A program made the translations under genes and the position numbers. From the NCBI GenBank assembly GCA_963810775.1, contig CAWEOT010000015.1:248001-312000 (forward strand): 64,000 nucleotides of DNA, written 5' to 3'. A model generated the notes under the pieces. The model saw only the letters and a program-made list of their open reading frames with translations, made no database searches and was not told the origin of the DNA. How positions within the stretch are numbered: the stretch's first letter is position 1; each line of letters starts with the position of its first letter. Positions 20,609 through 29,061 of the stretch are shown here, one piece after another. The stretch is from DATBVX01 sp963810775 (GTDB taxonomy: Bacteria > Pseudomonadota > Gammaproteobacteria > Steroidobacterales > Steroidobacteraceae).

Positions 20609-21010
20609 ATGCCGCGCGATCCACATCGCAGCCGGCGCATCGAGGGCGAGCTGCAGCGCGTCGTGAGTGAGCTGCTGCGGCGTGAAGTCCGCGACCCGCG
20701 CGTCGGCAGCATCACCATTACTGACGTACGCGTCTCGCCCGACTTCAAGAGCGCCAAGATCTTTTACTCACTCTTTGATGAGCAGCGCGATGCTGCCCAG
20801 GTACAAACTGGGCTCGAGCGGGTGGCCGGGTTTCTGCGGGGACCCGTGGGGCGATCGCTCAAGCTGCGCGTTGCGCCCGAGCTTGTATTCCGCCGGGACG
20901 AACAACTTGCCGCCGGTATGCGGCTCAACTCCCTGATCGATTCTGCGGTGGCGGAGGATGAGCGCCGGCACGCGGAGGACGATCCGGCGGTACCGGACCC
21001 GAAGGATTGA
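20609..21010 (+). CDS. rbfA: Ribosome-binding factor A
   Basis: A 133-residue KH-type protein that assists maturation of 16S rRNA. It contains RRIEGELQRVVSELLRREV, DPRV and the strand pattern ITITDVRVSPDFKSAKIFYSL. ATG 20609 is preceded by GGGGGAGA, a good ribosome binding site; an upstream in-frame ATG-like start would overlap infB and adds unlike residues. The acidic C-terminal tail is slightly longer than average. Confidence 0.96.
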   Translation: MPRDPHRSRRIEGELQRVVSELLRREVRDPRVGSITITDVRVSPDFKSAKIFYSLFDEQRDAAQVQTGLERVAGFLRGPVGRSLKLRVAPELVFRRDEQLAAGMRLNSLIDSAVAEDERRHAEDDPAVPDPKD

Positions 21011-21019
21011 GGCGGTTTC

Positions 21020-21952
21020 TTGCCCTCCCAGCACCATATTAACGGCATCGTGCTGCTCGACAAGTCGGCGGGGTTGAGCTCAAACGCCGCCTTGCAGCAG
21101 GTCAAACGTGCATTCAATGCCCGCAAGGCGGGGCATGGCGGTAGCCTCGATCCCTTGGCGAGCGGAATGTTGCCGATCTGTCTCGGTGAGGCGACGAAGC
21201 TGGCAGGCCCGATGCTGGCGGGACGCAAGTGTTATCAATTTCGGCTGCATCTCGGTGTCCAGACGACGACCGGCGACCTGGAAGGCGAGATTGTGGGGAT
21301 GCAGCCGGCGCCGCCGCCGATTCCTGAGGCGCTGCAGAGCGCATTGGCGGCGTTCATTGGCCGACGCGAGCAGGTTCCCCCGATGCATTCGGCACTCCGG
21401 CACCAGGGCGCGCGCCTTTACGAGTTGGCTCGCCGCGGCATCGAGGTGGAGCGCTCGCCGCGTGTCATCGAAATCGATTCCTTCCAACTGCTCGAATCAG
21501 ACGAGACCCGCCTCACGCTGCAAGTGACTTGTTCCAAAGGCACCTACATTCGAACGCTTGGACAGGACCTGGCGGTGGCGCTCGGCACCTGTGGCTATAT
21601 CGATCGCCTGCGGCGTCTGTGGGTCGAGCCTTTCGACGCGGAGGCGATGGTCACGATCGAGGAGCTGCAGGAGAGCGCCGGAGATCCGGTCCGACTCGGG
21701 CGCTGGTTGTTGCCGCTGGATCGGGGAATCGAGAGCTGGCCGCGCGTCGACCTTGATGCCGACGCCACGAGGCGTGTGCTGGATGGGCAAGTTCTCGAAC
21801 TGCACGCGTTTGCCGAGAACGAAGCGAGCGTCCGACTCTACGGACCGGCCGGACAATTTCTGGGAATTGCACAGCGGGACAAGCAGGGCCGACTGGCGCC
21901 GCGGCGCCTGATCGCGAGCCAGCGCGACGCAATTGCCGCCGATTCCTTCTAG
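21020..21952 (+). CDS. truB: tRNA pseudouridine(55) synthase
   Basis: A 310-residue TruB that converts U55 in tRNA to pseudouridine. The catalytic Asp is Asp44 in GHGGSLDPLASGMLP; the family more often has Thr where this protein has Gly41. The Lys/Tyr segment CYQFRLHLGVQTTTGD and the C-terminal PUA-like domain are present. It uses a TTG start at 21020, supported by a GAGG stretch at the correct distance overlapping the end of rbfA, and by the absence of any other start before the conserved GIVLLDKSAGLSSN. Confidence 0.95.
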   Translation: MPSQHHINGIVLLDKSAGLSSNAALQQVKRAFNARKAGHGGSLDPLASGMLPICLGEATKLAGPMLAGRKCYQFRLHLGVQTTTGDLEGEIVGMQPAPPPIPEALQSALAAFIGRREQVPPMHSALRHQGARLYELARRGIEVERSPRVIEIDSFQLLESDETRLTLQVTCSKGTYIRTLGQDLAVALGTCGYIDRLRRLWVEPFDAEAMVTIEELQESAGDPVRLGRWLLPLDRGIESWPRVDLDADATRRVLDGQVLELHAFAENEASVRLYGPAGQFLGIAQRDKQGRLAPRRLIASQRDAIAADSF

Positions 21953-22000
21953 CGCCCCAAGGCGGCTGGCGAAGTCGGCTCGTCGGATCGACGGCTCAAC

Positions 22001-22029
22001 TTGTGGCACTACAGGGCAGCGGGTAGAAT
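22001..22029 (+). promoter_or_regulatory. rpsO promoter
   Basis: TTGTGG, a 17-bp spacer and TAGAAT give a good sigma-70 promoter 50 bp before the rpsO ATG. It lets rpsO and pnp be transcribed separately from the upstream nusA-infB operon, as in other gammaproteobacteria. Confidence 0.75.
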
Positions 22030-22079
22030 GCGCGGCCTCGTAAAAGGACCAAGAGAAAAGTGTTGAGGAATCAAGGCCA

Positions 22080-22349
22080 ATGTCACTGAATAGCGAACAG
22101 AAGAGCGGCATCGTCGCGCAGCACCGGCGCAGCGCCAAGGACACCGGATCCCCCGAAGTTCAAATCGCTCTCCTTTCACAACGCATCAATGGGCTGAGCG
22201 ATCATTTCACCACCCATAAGCGTGACCACGCCTCGCGTCGCGGACTGCTCAAGATGGTCAACCAGCGACGCAAGCTCCTCGACTATCTCAAGGCCAGCGC
22301 GCCAGAGAAGTACCAGGCCGTCGTAGAACGACTCGGTCTGCGGCGCTGA
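22080..22349 (+). CDS. rpsO: 30S ribosomal protein S15
   Basis: An 89-residue S15, exactly the family length, with the conserved DTGSPEVQIALLSQRINGL and HFTTHKRDHASRRGLLKMV segments that bind 16S rRNA. The ribosome binding region GAGGAATCAAGG precedes the ATG. It is followed 69 bp later by pnp, the usual neighbour. The short leader between the promoter and the start may hold the S15 autoregulatory structure known from E. coli, but I did not identify a definite fold. Confidence 0.98.
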   Translation: MSLNSEQKSGIVAQHRRSAKDTGSPEVQIALLSQRINGLSDHFTTHKRDHASRRGLLKMVNQRRKLLDYLKASAPEKYQAVVERLGLRR

Positions 22350-22418
22350 GACCGGCGCGCCCTGCGTGGCGCCCGCGAAAGGACATCCGCACTCAATTCA
22401 TCTCCTAAGGCAGGCAGC

Positions 22419-24500
22419 GTGAGCTTAGCTAAGAAGACTTTTGCATTTGGCGAACATACCCTAACCATTGAAACGGGCGAGATGGCCCGACAGGCCGACG
22501 CCGCCGTTCTCGTCAGCGTGGCGGACACCGTGGTCCTGGTGACCGCGGTAGGACAGAAGACCGCGATCGAAGGTCGGGATTTCTTTCCCCTCACCGTCAA
22601 CTACCAGGAGAAGACCTACGCTGCCGGGCGCATCCCGGGCGGCTTCTTCAAGCGTGAGGGACGGCCTTCAGAGAAGGAAACCCTCACCTCGCGCCTCATC
22701 GATCGTCCGATACGACCGCTGTTTCCGGACGGCTTCAATAATGAAGTACAGGTCGTCGCGACAGTCCTGTCTCTGAATCCCGATGTCGATTCAGACATTC
22801 CCGCGTTGCTCGGCGCCTCGGCGGCACTCGCCCTGAGCGGCATGCCGTTCCAGGGCCCGATCGGTGCCGCGAAGGTCGGTTACAAGGACGGCAAATACCT
22901 GTTGAACCCCACCCGCACACAGCTGCAGGAATCGCAGCTCGACCTCGTGGTCGCGGGCACTGCCGAAGCGGTGCTGATGGTGGAATCAGCGGCCAAGGGT
23001 CTCTCGGAGGAGGTGATGCTCGGCGCCGTCGTGTTCGGTCATGAGCAGATGCAGGTGGCAATCCGCGCCATCAACGAGCTGGTGCGCGAGGCGGGCAAGG
23101 CGAAGTGGAGCTGGCAGCCCGCGGCAGCTCATACCGAATTGCAGAGCGCCGTGGCAGCGCACGCCGAAGCAGCATTGGCCGAAGCCTACCAGATGACGGA
23201 GAAGCAAAAGCGCTACGGGCGTCTGGGGGAGATCAAGGCGGCCGCAGTCGCTGCTCTCGCCTCCGGTGAGAGCGCGAAGTGGAAGGGCGACAGCGTCACC
23301 GATGAGCTCTTCCGCCTGGAGAGTCGCATCGTTCGCAACCGGATTCTCGAAGGCAAGCCGCGCATCGATGGCCGCGACACCCGCACGGTCAGGCCCATCA
23401 CGGTCAAGACCGGGGTTCTGCCACGCACCCACGGCTCGGCGTTGTTCACCCGCGGTGAAACGCAGGCACTGGTCGTAACGACTCTCGGTGTCGGACGTGA
23501 CGCGCAGATCATTGATGCGCTCGAGGGCGAGCGCAAAGAACCCTTCATGCTTCATTACAACTTCCCGCCCTTCTCGGTCGGCGAGACCGGCATGATGACC
23601 GGCCCGAAGCGCCGGGAGATCGGCCACGGGAACCTCGCGCGTCGCGGTGTTCAGTCGGTGATGCCGGACATGGCCACCTTCCCTTACGTAATCCGCGTGG
23701 TGTCTGAAATTCTCGAGTCGAACGGTTCGAGCTCGATGGCGAGCGTGTGCGGATCGAGTCTTGCGCTCATGGATGCCGGCGTGCCGATCAAGGCAGCAGT
23801 GGCAGGTGTCGCCATGGGCCTGGTCAAGGAGGGCGATCGCTTCCAGGTGTTGACCGACATCCTCGGCGACGAGGACCACCTGGGCGACATGGATTTCAAG
23901 GTAGCGGGTACGAAGGACGGCGTCACGGCCCTGCAGATGGACATCAAGATCAACGGCATCACGCGCGAGATCATGCAGGTGGCGTTGGCGCAGGCACGCG
24001 ATGCGCGTCTGCATATTCTCGACAAGATGAATGCGGTGCTCAGTGCACCGCGCGACAACATGTCCGAGTGGGCGCCCACCATCATCACGATGAAGATCGA
24101 CCCGGAAAAGATTCGCGAGGTCATCGGCAAGGGTGGCGCGGTAATTCGTGGTATCACCGAAGAGACGGGCACGACCATCGACATCGAGAATGACGGCACT
24201 GTCCGCATCGCCTCGGTCGACGGGGCTTCGGGACGCGAGGCACAGAGGCGCATCGCCCAAATCACTGCCGAGGTGGAAGTGGGCCAGATCTACGAGGGCA
24301 AAGTCGCCCGACTGATGGATTTCGGCGCCTTCGTGACTATCCTGCCCGGCAAGGACGGCCTGGTTCACATCTCGCAGATCTCCGACGAGCGCGTCGAGCG
24401 GGTCAGCGACAAGCTCAAGGAAGGCGATCTGATCAAGGTGAAGGTGCTCGAGGTGGATCGGCAGGGCCGCATCCGCCTCAGCATGCGCAACGTCAGTTAG
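22419..24500 (+). CDS. pnp: Polyribonucleotide nucleotidyltransferase (PNPase)
   Basis: A 693-residue 3'-to-5' phosphorolytic exoribonuclease of the degradosome. It has two RNase PH-like cores (FFPLTVNYQEKTYAAGRIPGGF in the first, FMLHYNFPPFSVGETG in the second), a KH domain (IREVIGKGGAVIRGITEETG) and a C-terminal S1 domain (GKVARLMDFGAFVTILPGKDG). It starts with GTG at 22419. Length and order match the family. It ends 4 bp before a large inverted repeat that likely terminates the transcript. Confidence 0.98.
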   Translation: MSLAKKTFAFGEHTLTIETGEMARQADAAVLVSVADTVVLVTAVGQKTAIEGRDFFPLTVNYQEKTYAAGRIPGGFFKREGRPSEKETLTSRLIDRPIRPLFPDGFNNEVQVVATVLSLNPDVDSDIPALLGASAALALSGMPFQGPIGAAKVGYKDGKYLLNPTRTQLQESQLDLVVAGTAEAVLMVESAAKGLSEEVMLGAVVFGHEQMQVAIRAINELVREAGKAKWSWQPAAAHTELQSAVAAHAEAALAEAYQMTEKQKRYGRLGEIKAAAVAALASGESAKWKGDSVTDELFRLESRIVRNRILEGKPRIDGRDTRTVRPITVKTGVLPRTHGSALFTRGETQALVVTTLGVGRDAQIIDALEGERKEPFMLHYNFPPFSVGETGMMTGPKRREIGHGNLARRGVQSVMPDMATFPYVIRVVSEILESNGSSSMASVCGSSLALMDAGVPIKAAVAGVAMGLVKEGDRFQVLTDILGDEDHLGDMDFKVAGTKDGVTALQMDIKINGITREIMQVALAQARDARLHILDKMNAVLSAPRDNMSEWAPTIITMKIDPEKIREVIGKGGAVIRGITEETGTTIDIENDGTVRIASVDGASGREAQRRIAQITAEVEVGQIYEGKVARLMDFGAFVTILPGKDGLVHISQISDERVERVSDKLKEGDLIKVKVLEVDRQGRIRLSMRNVS

Positions 24501-24503
24501 CCA

Positions 24504-24657
24504 GCGCTCTTCGGGCTCGGATAGTCATTCCCTTAGCCGACACGAACGAAACGTTAGCGGTTTACGACTGTTGCCGTTCGCGCTGTACGGCAACGTCTCA
24601 TTGACCTCCATCAAATCCGAACGGGCCCGGGAATGACTACCCGAGCCCGAAGAGCGC
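24504..24657. repeat. 29-bp near-perfect inverted repeat with 96-bp interior
   Basis: The arms are 24504-24532 and 24629-24657 and are complementary at 28 of 29 positions (mismatch at 24521). The interior contains a second small hairpin, GTTGCCGT (24570-24577) with ACGGCAAC (24587-24594). It fills the space between the convergent pnp and phaR genes. As RNA it would fold into one long stem on either strand, so it could be a bidirectional terminator or RNA stabiliser; the arm length also fits a small non-autonomous mobile element. No second copy was seen in the window. Confidence 0.85.
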
Positions 24658-24666
24658 GTGACCTGC

Positions 24667-25182
24667 TTACGCCGCAGGCGGCTGCTTGTGCTCGCCGCCG
24701 TCGGCCTCGTCCACCTCGGCACGAGCGCGACCTGCAGCGTTGATCAGCGCCTTGAAGATGTCGTCCTGCACCGACCGCCAGCGCGCGTAGTTCTTCTGCG
24801 CGAGATTGGCAACGGTCTCGACCGGGTCCACGCCCACCATGCTTTTCACGCGATCGCGTACCTGCTGCTGCTGGCTCATGAAGAGCTTCAGGCTCTGTTC
24901 CAGGTAGCTGCCGACGAATCCCTGCATGGCCCCGCCATAAGAGCGGATCACCTGTGACAGGAAATCCTGGCTCATCAGCGGCTCACCCTGGTGTTCCTGT
25001 TCTGCGATCACTTGCAGCAGGATGCTGCGCGTGATGTCCTCCTGGCTCTTCTTGTCGATCACGACGAAGTCGATCTTCTCGAGCACCAGGCGGCGGATGT
25101 CTGCCAGCGTGATGTAACGACTCTCGACGGTGTCGTACAGGCGGCGATTCGGATATTTCTTGATGACTCGCGGTTCGCTCAT
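24667..25182 (-). CDS. phaR: Polyhydroxyalkanoate synthesis repressor PhaR
   Basis: A 171-residue regulator with the highly conserved DNA-binding N terminus (VIKKYPNRRLYDTVESRYITL) and the PHB accumulation regulatory domain (ITRSILLQVIAEQE). It represses phasin and PHA genes and is released by binding PHA granules. ATG 25182 (MSEPRVIKKYPNRR) matches the usual family start; an ATG at 25233 would add 17 residues. No PHA synthase gene lies in this window. The acidic, Gln-rich C terminus is variable in the family. Confidence 0.92.
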   Translation of the reverse strand: MSEPRVIKKYPNRRLYDTVESRYITLADIRRLVLEKIDFVVIDKKSQEDITRSILLQVIAEQEHQGEPLMSQDFLSQVIRSYGGAMQGFVGSYLEQSLKLFMSQQQQVRDRVKSMVGVDPVETVANLAQKNYARWRSVQDDIFKALINAAGRARAEVDEADGGEHKQPPAA

Positions 25183-25328
25183 CTCAAGGTACTCCCGGGC
25201 GGAGAGTCCGGGCGGCACACCGTTGATCGGCATTTGACCGCCCGGGCAGGCGGCGCACGTTTTAGGTGCCTACGATAATCCATCCGCGCCACGGACCCAA
25301 ATCTGCAGCAAAAAGAAACTGGAGTGCC

Positions 25329-26279
25329 CTAGATCGCGTCCAGTCGAATTTCGCGCACATTACGCAGTGGCGTGGGATTCCATGCCCGGATCGCCCAGGA
25401 CCACAGCTCGCGCGTCGAGGCACGGGCCAGTTCGGGAGGCGGCTCCTGTTTCAGCCAGCGCAGCACCCGATGCAGCGTGGCCGATGGCTGAGCAGTTGCG
25501 GCCGCAACCGCTCGTTGTGACTTCGAGAGCTTGCGTCCGTCCGCTTCGGTGAGCAGCGGCAGGTGCATGTAGCCTGGCCGCGGCAATTGCAGCGCCTGCT
25601 GCAGCAGAATCTGGCGCGGCGTATTGCTCAGGAGATCCGAGCCCCGAACCACCTCGCTGATGCATTGCTCGGCGTCGTCGACGACGACGGCGAGCTGATA
25701 GGCGAACAATCCGTCGCGGCGCCGGATGATGAAATCGCCGAGGCTCTGTCCGACGTTCTGCGTCAATTGGCCCTGCAACTCGTCCCTGAATTCGAGCGCG
25801 GCACGTGCGGCTCGAAAGCGCACGGCAAGCGCTCGCTCGGGGTGCGTGGGGCCATTGCGGCAGATTCCCGGATAGAACGCGTCCTCTTCTTCGGCCGTGA
25901 TCGTGCTCTGCAGGGCTGCAAGCTCCCTGCGGCTGCAGGAGCAGGCAAAACACGCGCCCGCCGCATCGAGCCTGGCGAGGGCTGCTTCATACAGGCCGGT
26001 CCGTTCGCTCTGTCGAACGATTTCACCGTCCCATTCGAAACCAAATAATTCGAGCGCGCGCAGGATTTCGTCCGTGGCACCTGGAATGACGCGCGGAGTG
26101 TCGAGATCTTCGATGCGCAGCAGCCATGCGCCGTCAGTGGCTCGCGCCTGCAGGTAGCTGCCTGCGGCAGTGAGCAGCGATCCGAGGTGCAGCGGGCCGG
26201 TCGGAGAGGGGGCGAACCGGCCCCGATAGGCAGGGACGCTAGCGGTAGCGATCGTCCCGGTCGCCGTACTGGCGTTCAC
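25329..26279 (-). CDS. gluQRS: Glutamyl-Q tRNA(Asp) synthetase
   Basis: A 316-residue truncated glutamyl-tRNA synthetase-like enzyme that attaches glutamate to queuosine in tRNA-Asp. It has the class I signatures in variant form: HLGS (residues 31-34, with FAPSPTGPLHLGS) and KLSKS near residue 245, and lacks an anticodon-binding domain as expected. Cys residues of the zinc site appear as CFACSCSRREL. The GTG at 26279 is the only start before the conserved motif, giving a 41-bp overlap with the end of dksA, its common neighbour in gammaproteobacteria. Confidence 0.94.
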   Translation of the reverse strand: MNASTATGTIATASVPAYRGRFAPSPTGPLHLGSLLTAAGSYLQARATDGAWLLRIEDLDTPRVIPGATDEILRALELFGFEWDGEIVRQSERTGLYEAALARLDAAGACFACSCSRRELAALQSTITAEEEDAFYPGICRNGPTHPERALAVRFRAARAALEFRDELQGQLTQNVGQSLGDFIIRRRDGLFAYQLAVVVDDAEQCISEVVRGSDLLSNTPRQILLQQALQLPRPGYMHLPLLTEADGRKLSKSQRAVAAATAQPSATLHRVLRWLKQEPPPELARASTRELWSWAIRAWNPTPLRNVREIRLDAI

Positions 26280-27018
26280 GGCGCTCGCGACGCTCCTGGG
26301 CCTCGACGCACAACGTGGCCACAGGGCGTGCCTCGAGGCGCTTGATGCCGATTTCCTCGCCGGTTTCGAGACAGTAGCCGTAGCTGCCGTCTTCGATTCG
26401 CATCAGGGCTTCCTCGATCTTGCGGATCAGCTTGCGCTCGCGATCGCGCGTGCGCAGCTCCAGGCTGAATTCCGATTCCTGGGTGGCGCGGTCATTCGGA
26501 TCCGGGAAGTTGGCGGCCTCGTCCTTCATGTGCAGCACGGTGCGATCGACTTCTTCCATCAGGTCGCGCTTCCAGGTGAACAAGATATTGCGGAAGTGCT
26601 CGAGCTGTTCCTTGTTCATGTACTGCTCGCCGCGCTTCGCAATGTACGGCTGTACATTGCGCGGCCCGGCCAGCAAGTTGGTATCGCCGACGTCGTCGTC
26701 GCCGTCGTTCGCCGCCAGCGGCAGCAGCGGTCGCGCCGGGATCGGTTCGAACGCCGCCGAGCGTGGACGAATAGGCTTGAGATCTGTCGCCGGGCGATGC
26801 GGCGATGGCGCAAGACGAGTCGCGGCTGCATGTGAGCGCGTGGGCGAACTGGTTGCCTGCTTCTTGGCCGGCGCGGCCTTCTTGGCTGGCGCCGCACGTC
26901 CCGCTGTGTGCGCCTTGGTGCGCGCCTTGGCCTTGACGTGAGTGCTCGACTTGGGCGCCGCCTTGCGGATCGCAACCTTCTTCGCTTTCGTCTTCGCCGG
27001 CGCGCGTTTCGCGGGCAT
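26239..27018 (-). CDS. dksA: DksA-type RNA polymerase-binding regulator with long basic N terminus
   Basis: A 259-residue protein whose last 125 residues are DksA: the coiled coil (LEHFRNILFTWKRDLMEEVDR), the acidic tip region and the C-terminal zinc-finger area (SYGYCLETGEEIGIKRLEARP). It acts with ppGpp on RNA polymerase during starvation. Only two of the four zinc-site cysteines remain (YGYCLETG and TLCVEAQE), as in cysteine-poor DksA forms. The first 60 residues are rich in Lys, Ala and Pro, resembling histone-H1-like tails; E. coli DksA has only 151 residues. ATG 27018 follows GGAGG at 5 bp. gluQRS overlaps its 3' end. Confidence 0.93.
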   Translation of the reverse strand: MPAKRAPAKTKAKKVAIRKAAPKSSTHVKAKARTKAHTAGRAAPAKKAAPAKKQATSSPTRSHAAATRLAPSPHRPATDLKPIRPRSAAFEPIPARPLLPLAANDGDDDVGDTNLLAGPRNVQPYIAKRGEQYMNKEQLEHFRNILFTWKRDLMEEVDRTVLHMKDEAANFPDPNDRATQESEFSLELRTRDRERKLIRKIEEALMRIEDGSYGYCLETGEEIGIKRLEARPVATLCVEAQERRERRERQYGDRDDRYR

Positions 27019-27052
27019 CAGGACCTCCGGAAGGCACAAAAAAGAGGGCGCG

Positions 27053-27058
27053 ATTATA
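27053..27058 (-). promoter_or_regulatory. dksA -10 box
   Basis: TATAAT on the minus strand lies 35 bp upstream of the dksA ATG. The -35 region is weak (CTGTAC at 17 bp). It separates dksA from the upstream aat gene. Confidence 0.55.
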
Positions 27059-27121
27059 CCGGCGGACCTGTGTCTGTACAGGGGTCGTCCAGTCGCCGTC
27101 CGCAGACGCCCCGAACGGACC

Positions 27122-27826
27122 CTAACCCGCTGATTCGGTTATTGCCCAACGGCTGGGTTGATGGGGGTGGCAGTGCTGTTTCAGGGTGGCCAGAAACGCT
27201 TCGCGGCTGATGGTGCGGCTGCCAAGGCTGCTCAGGTGCCCCGAGACGACCTGGCAGTCGATGAGCACGATGCCCCGGCTGCGGCATTCGTCTACGAGTT
27301 GCATCAGCGCGATCTTTGAGGCATCGGTTTTTCTGCTGAACATCGATTCGCCGAAGAACACGCGGCCGAGACAGACGCCATAAAGGCCGCCCACGAGTTC
27401 GTCGCCGAGCCAGGTCTCGACACTATGTGCATAGCCCAGCACGTGCAGCTGCTGATAGGCAGCGATCATTTCCTCGGTCAGCCAGGTGCCCGTATCCGGT
27501 GAGCGCGGCGCGGCGCAGGCGTGAATCACTGCATCGAAGCTCGAGTCGAGACGCGTGGCCACCCCGCTGTTGCGAGCCCGCTTGCGCAAGCTGCGTGAGA
27601 TGCGCAGTTCCTCGGGGTAGAGCACCGCGCGCGGATCGGGCGACCACCAGAGGACCGGCTGGCCGGCGCAGTACCACGGAAATATCCCGCGCTCGTAGGC
27701 CGCAATCAGCCGCTCCGGCGTCAGATCGCCGCCGGCTGCGAGCAGACCGTCCGGTTCCCTGAGTGCTTCGGATACCGGAGGAAACCAAGGTGCCTGCGCG
27801 CGGCTCAACCAGTAGATCGGGCTCAC
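27122..27826 (-). CDS. aat: Leucyl/phenylalanyl-tRNA--protein transferase
   Basis: A 234-residue enzyme that adds Leu or Phe to N-terminal Arg or Lys of proteins, marking them for ClpAP. Family signatures are clear: FPPVSEALREPDGLLAAGGD, YERGIFPWY, WWSPDPRAVL and the GVCLGRVFFGESMFS block. Length is standard. Its ATG overlaps the stop of the FemAB-like gene by 4 bp (27823-27826), so the two are translationally coupled. Confidence 0.97.
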   Translation of the reverse strand: MSPIYWLSRAQAPWFPPVSEALREPDGLLAAGGDLTPERLIAAYERGIFPWYCAGQPVLWWSPDPRAVLYPEELRISRSLRKRARNSGVATRLDSSFDAVIHACAAPRSPDTGTWLTEEMIAAYQQLHVLGYAHSVETWLGDELVGGLYGVCLGRVFFGESMFSRKTDASKIALMQLVDECRSRGIVLIDCQVVSGHLSSLGSRTISREAFLATLKQHCHPHQPSRWAITESAG

Positions 27827-29025
27827 GATCCGCGTTCGGCGACGCCTCCCTCAGCGGTTCGTCGATAAGGTACATGTTCATCGACCTCGGCAGCGTAGCC
27901 CTCGATGGCTTCGCCTTCGCGCTGCAGATACTCCGCGATGGCGCGTGCAAACTGAGGATGCGCAATCCAATGCGCAGACCACGTCAGCGTAGGCTCGAAG
28001 CCGCGACTCACCTTGTGCTCTCCTTGTGTTCCGGGCTCGAAGCGTGCAAGGCGCTGACTGATGCAATACTCGATGCCTTGGTGATAGCAGGCTTCGAAAT
28101 GCAGACTGTGAAAGTCGCGTGCCGCACCCCAGTAGCGTCCGTAAAGTGCGCTCTCGCTGCGAAAACAGATGGCCGCTGCCACGGGAGTCGAGCGGTGCAG
28201 AGCAAGTTGCACCACGATGTTGTCCGGGAGGCGCTCGGCGAGCTCGAGAAAGAATCCCAGGCTCAGGTACGGCGTATGGCCGTGGCGCAGAAACGTGTCG
28301 GCGTGAAAGCCATAGAGCGTCTGCCAGAGAGACTTGTCGATTTCGCCGCCAAGCATAGTGCGAAACCGGATTCCAGCTTCGGCGACGCGGCGGCGCTCGC
28401 GACGGACTTTCTTGCGTTTCGGTGCAGTGAAGCTCGCAAGAAAGTCCTCGAAGCTGCGATAGCCGTGGTTGTGCCAGTGGAACTGGCAATCGCGGCGCAG
28501 GAGGAAATTCTCGCGGACCAGTTCGTCGGCCTGCGCCTTGTCGATGAAGAGCATGTGCAGCGAGCTTGCGCGCTCATCCCGGGCCCACTCCACGGCTGAG
28601 CGCGCAAGCTCGCGCTGCCAGACATCCCGGTCCGGCGCCGCGGTCGCGAGCAAGCGCGGACCACTGGCGGGTGTGAACGGGACCGCGGCGACGAGCTTGG
28701 GGTAGTACTGCAGGCCGCTGCGTGCGTAAGCCTGGGCCCAGGCAAAATCGAACACGAACTCGCCCCACGAATGGAGCTTGCGGTACAGAGGCAGCGCGGC
28801 GCGCAGTCGACCGCGCAAGTCTGTGAGCACGAAGTGACACGGCGTCCAGCCGCTCGGAGCGCCGACGCAAGCCTGATGCTCGAGGGCAGCGAGAAATTCG
28901 TGGCGGAGAAAGAAGTTGTCTTCGCTCAGGAGCGCGTTCCACTCCTGCGGGGAAACCTCGTCGATGCTGCCGAGAACCCGCGACCGACACTGCGGTGATT
29001 GTGGACCTGGGCGTGGCGCAGTCAT
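27823..29025 (-). CDS. FemAB-like GNAT N-acyltransferase (COG3146 type)
   Basis: About 400 residues of the DUF482/PF04339 family, related to peptidyltransferases of the FemAB/GNAT superfamily. Recognisable blocks are ALLSEDNFFLRHEFLAALE, LHMLFIDKAQADEL, RRDCQFHWHNHGYRSFEDF, APKRKKVRRERRRV and FEACYHQGIEYCI. The biochemical substrate of this family is not well defined. ATG 29025 is preferred over 29040. It overlaps aat by 4 bp, a frequently seen pairing in proteobacteria. Confidence 0.88.
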   Translation of the reverse strand: MTAPRPGPQSPQCRSRVLGSIDEVSPQEWNALLSEDNFFLRHEFLAALEHQACVGAPSGWTPCHFVLTDLRGRLRAALPLYRKLHSWGEFVFDFAWAQAYARSGLQYYPKLVAAVPFTPASGPRLLATAAPDRDVWQRELARSAVEWARDERASSLHMLFIDKAQADELVRENFLLRRDCQFHWHNHGYRSFEDFLASFTAPKRKKVRRERRRVAEAGIRFRTMLGGEIDKSLWQTLYGFHADTFLRHGHTPYLSLGFFLELAERLPDNIVVQLALHRSTPVAAAICFRSESALYGRYWGAARDFHSLHFEACYHQGIEYCISQRLARFEPGTQGEHKVSRGFEPTLTWSAHWIAHPQFARAIAEYLQREGEAIEGYAAEVDEHVPYRRTAEGGVAERGS

Positions 29026-29061
29026 GGCTGGTGCCCGCACGGCGGGCGGGGAGCCGTGTGA

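Noticed and set aside
17979..20624. Very long open frame (about 880 codons) antisense to nusA/infB
   Set aside because: It mirrors a highly expressed GC-rich gene with third-position bias; composition is His/Asp/Leu-rich without any domain, and infB is certain on the other strand.
22986..24368. Long open frame antisense to pnp
   Set aside because: Shadow of pnp; no start signal and no recognisable domain.
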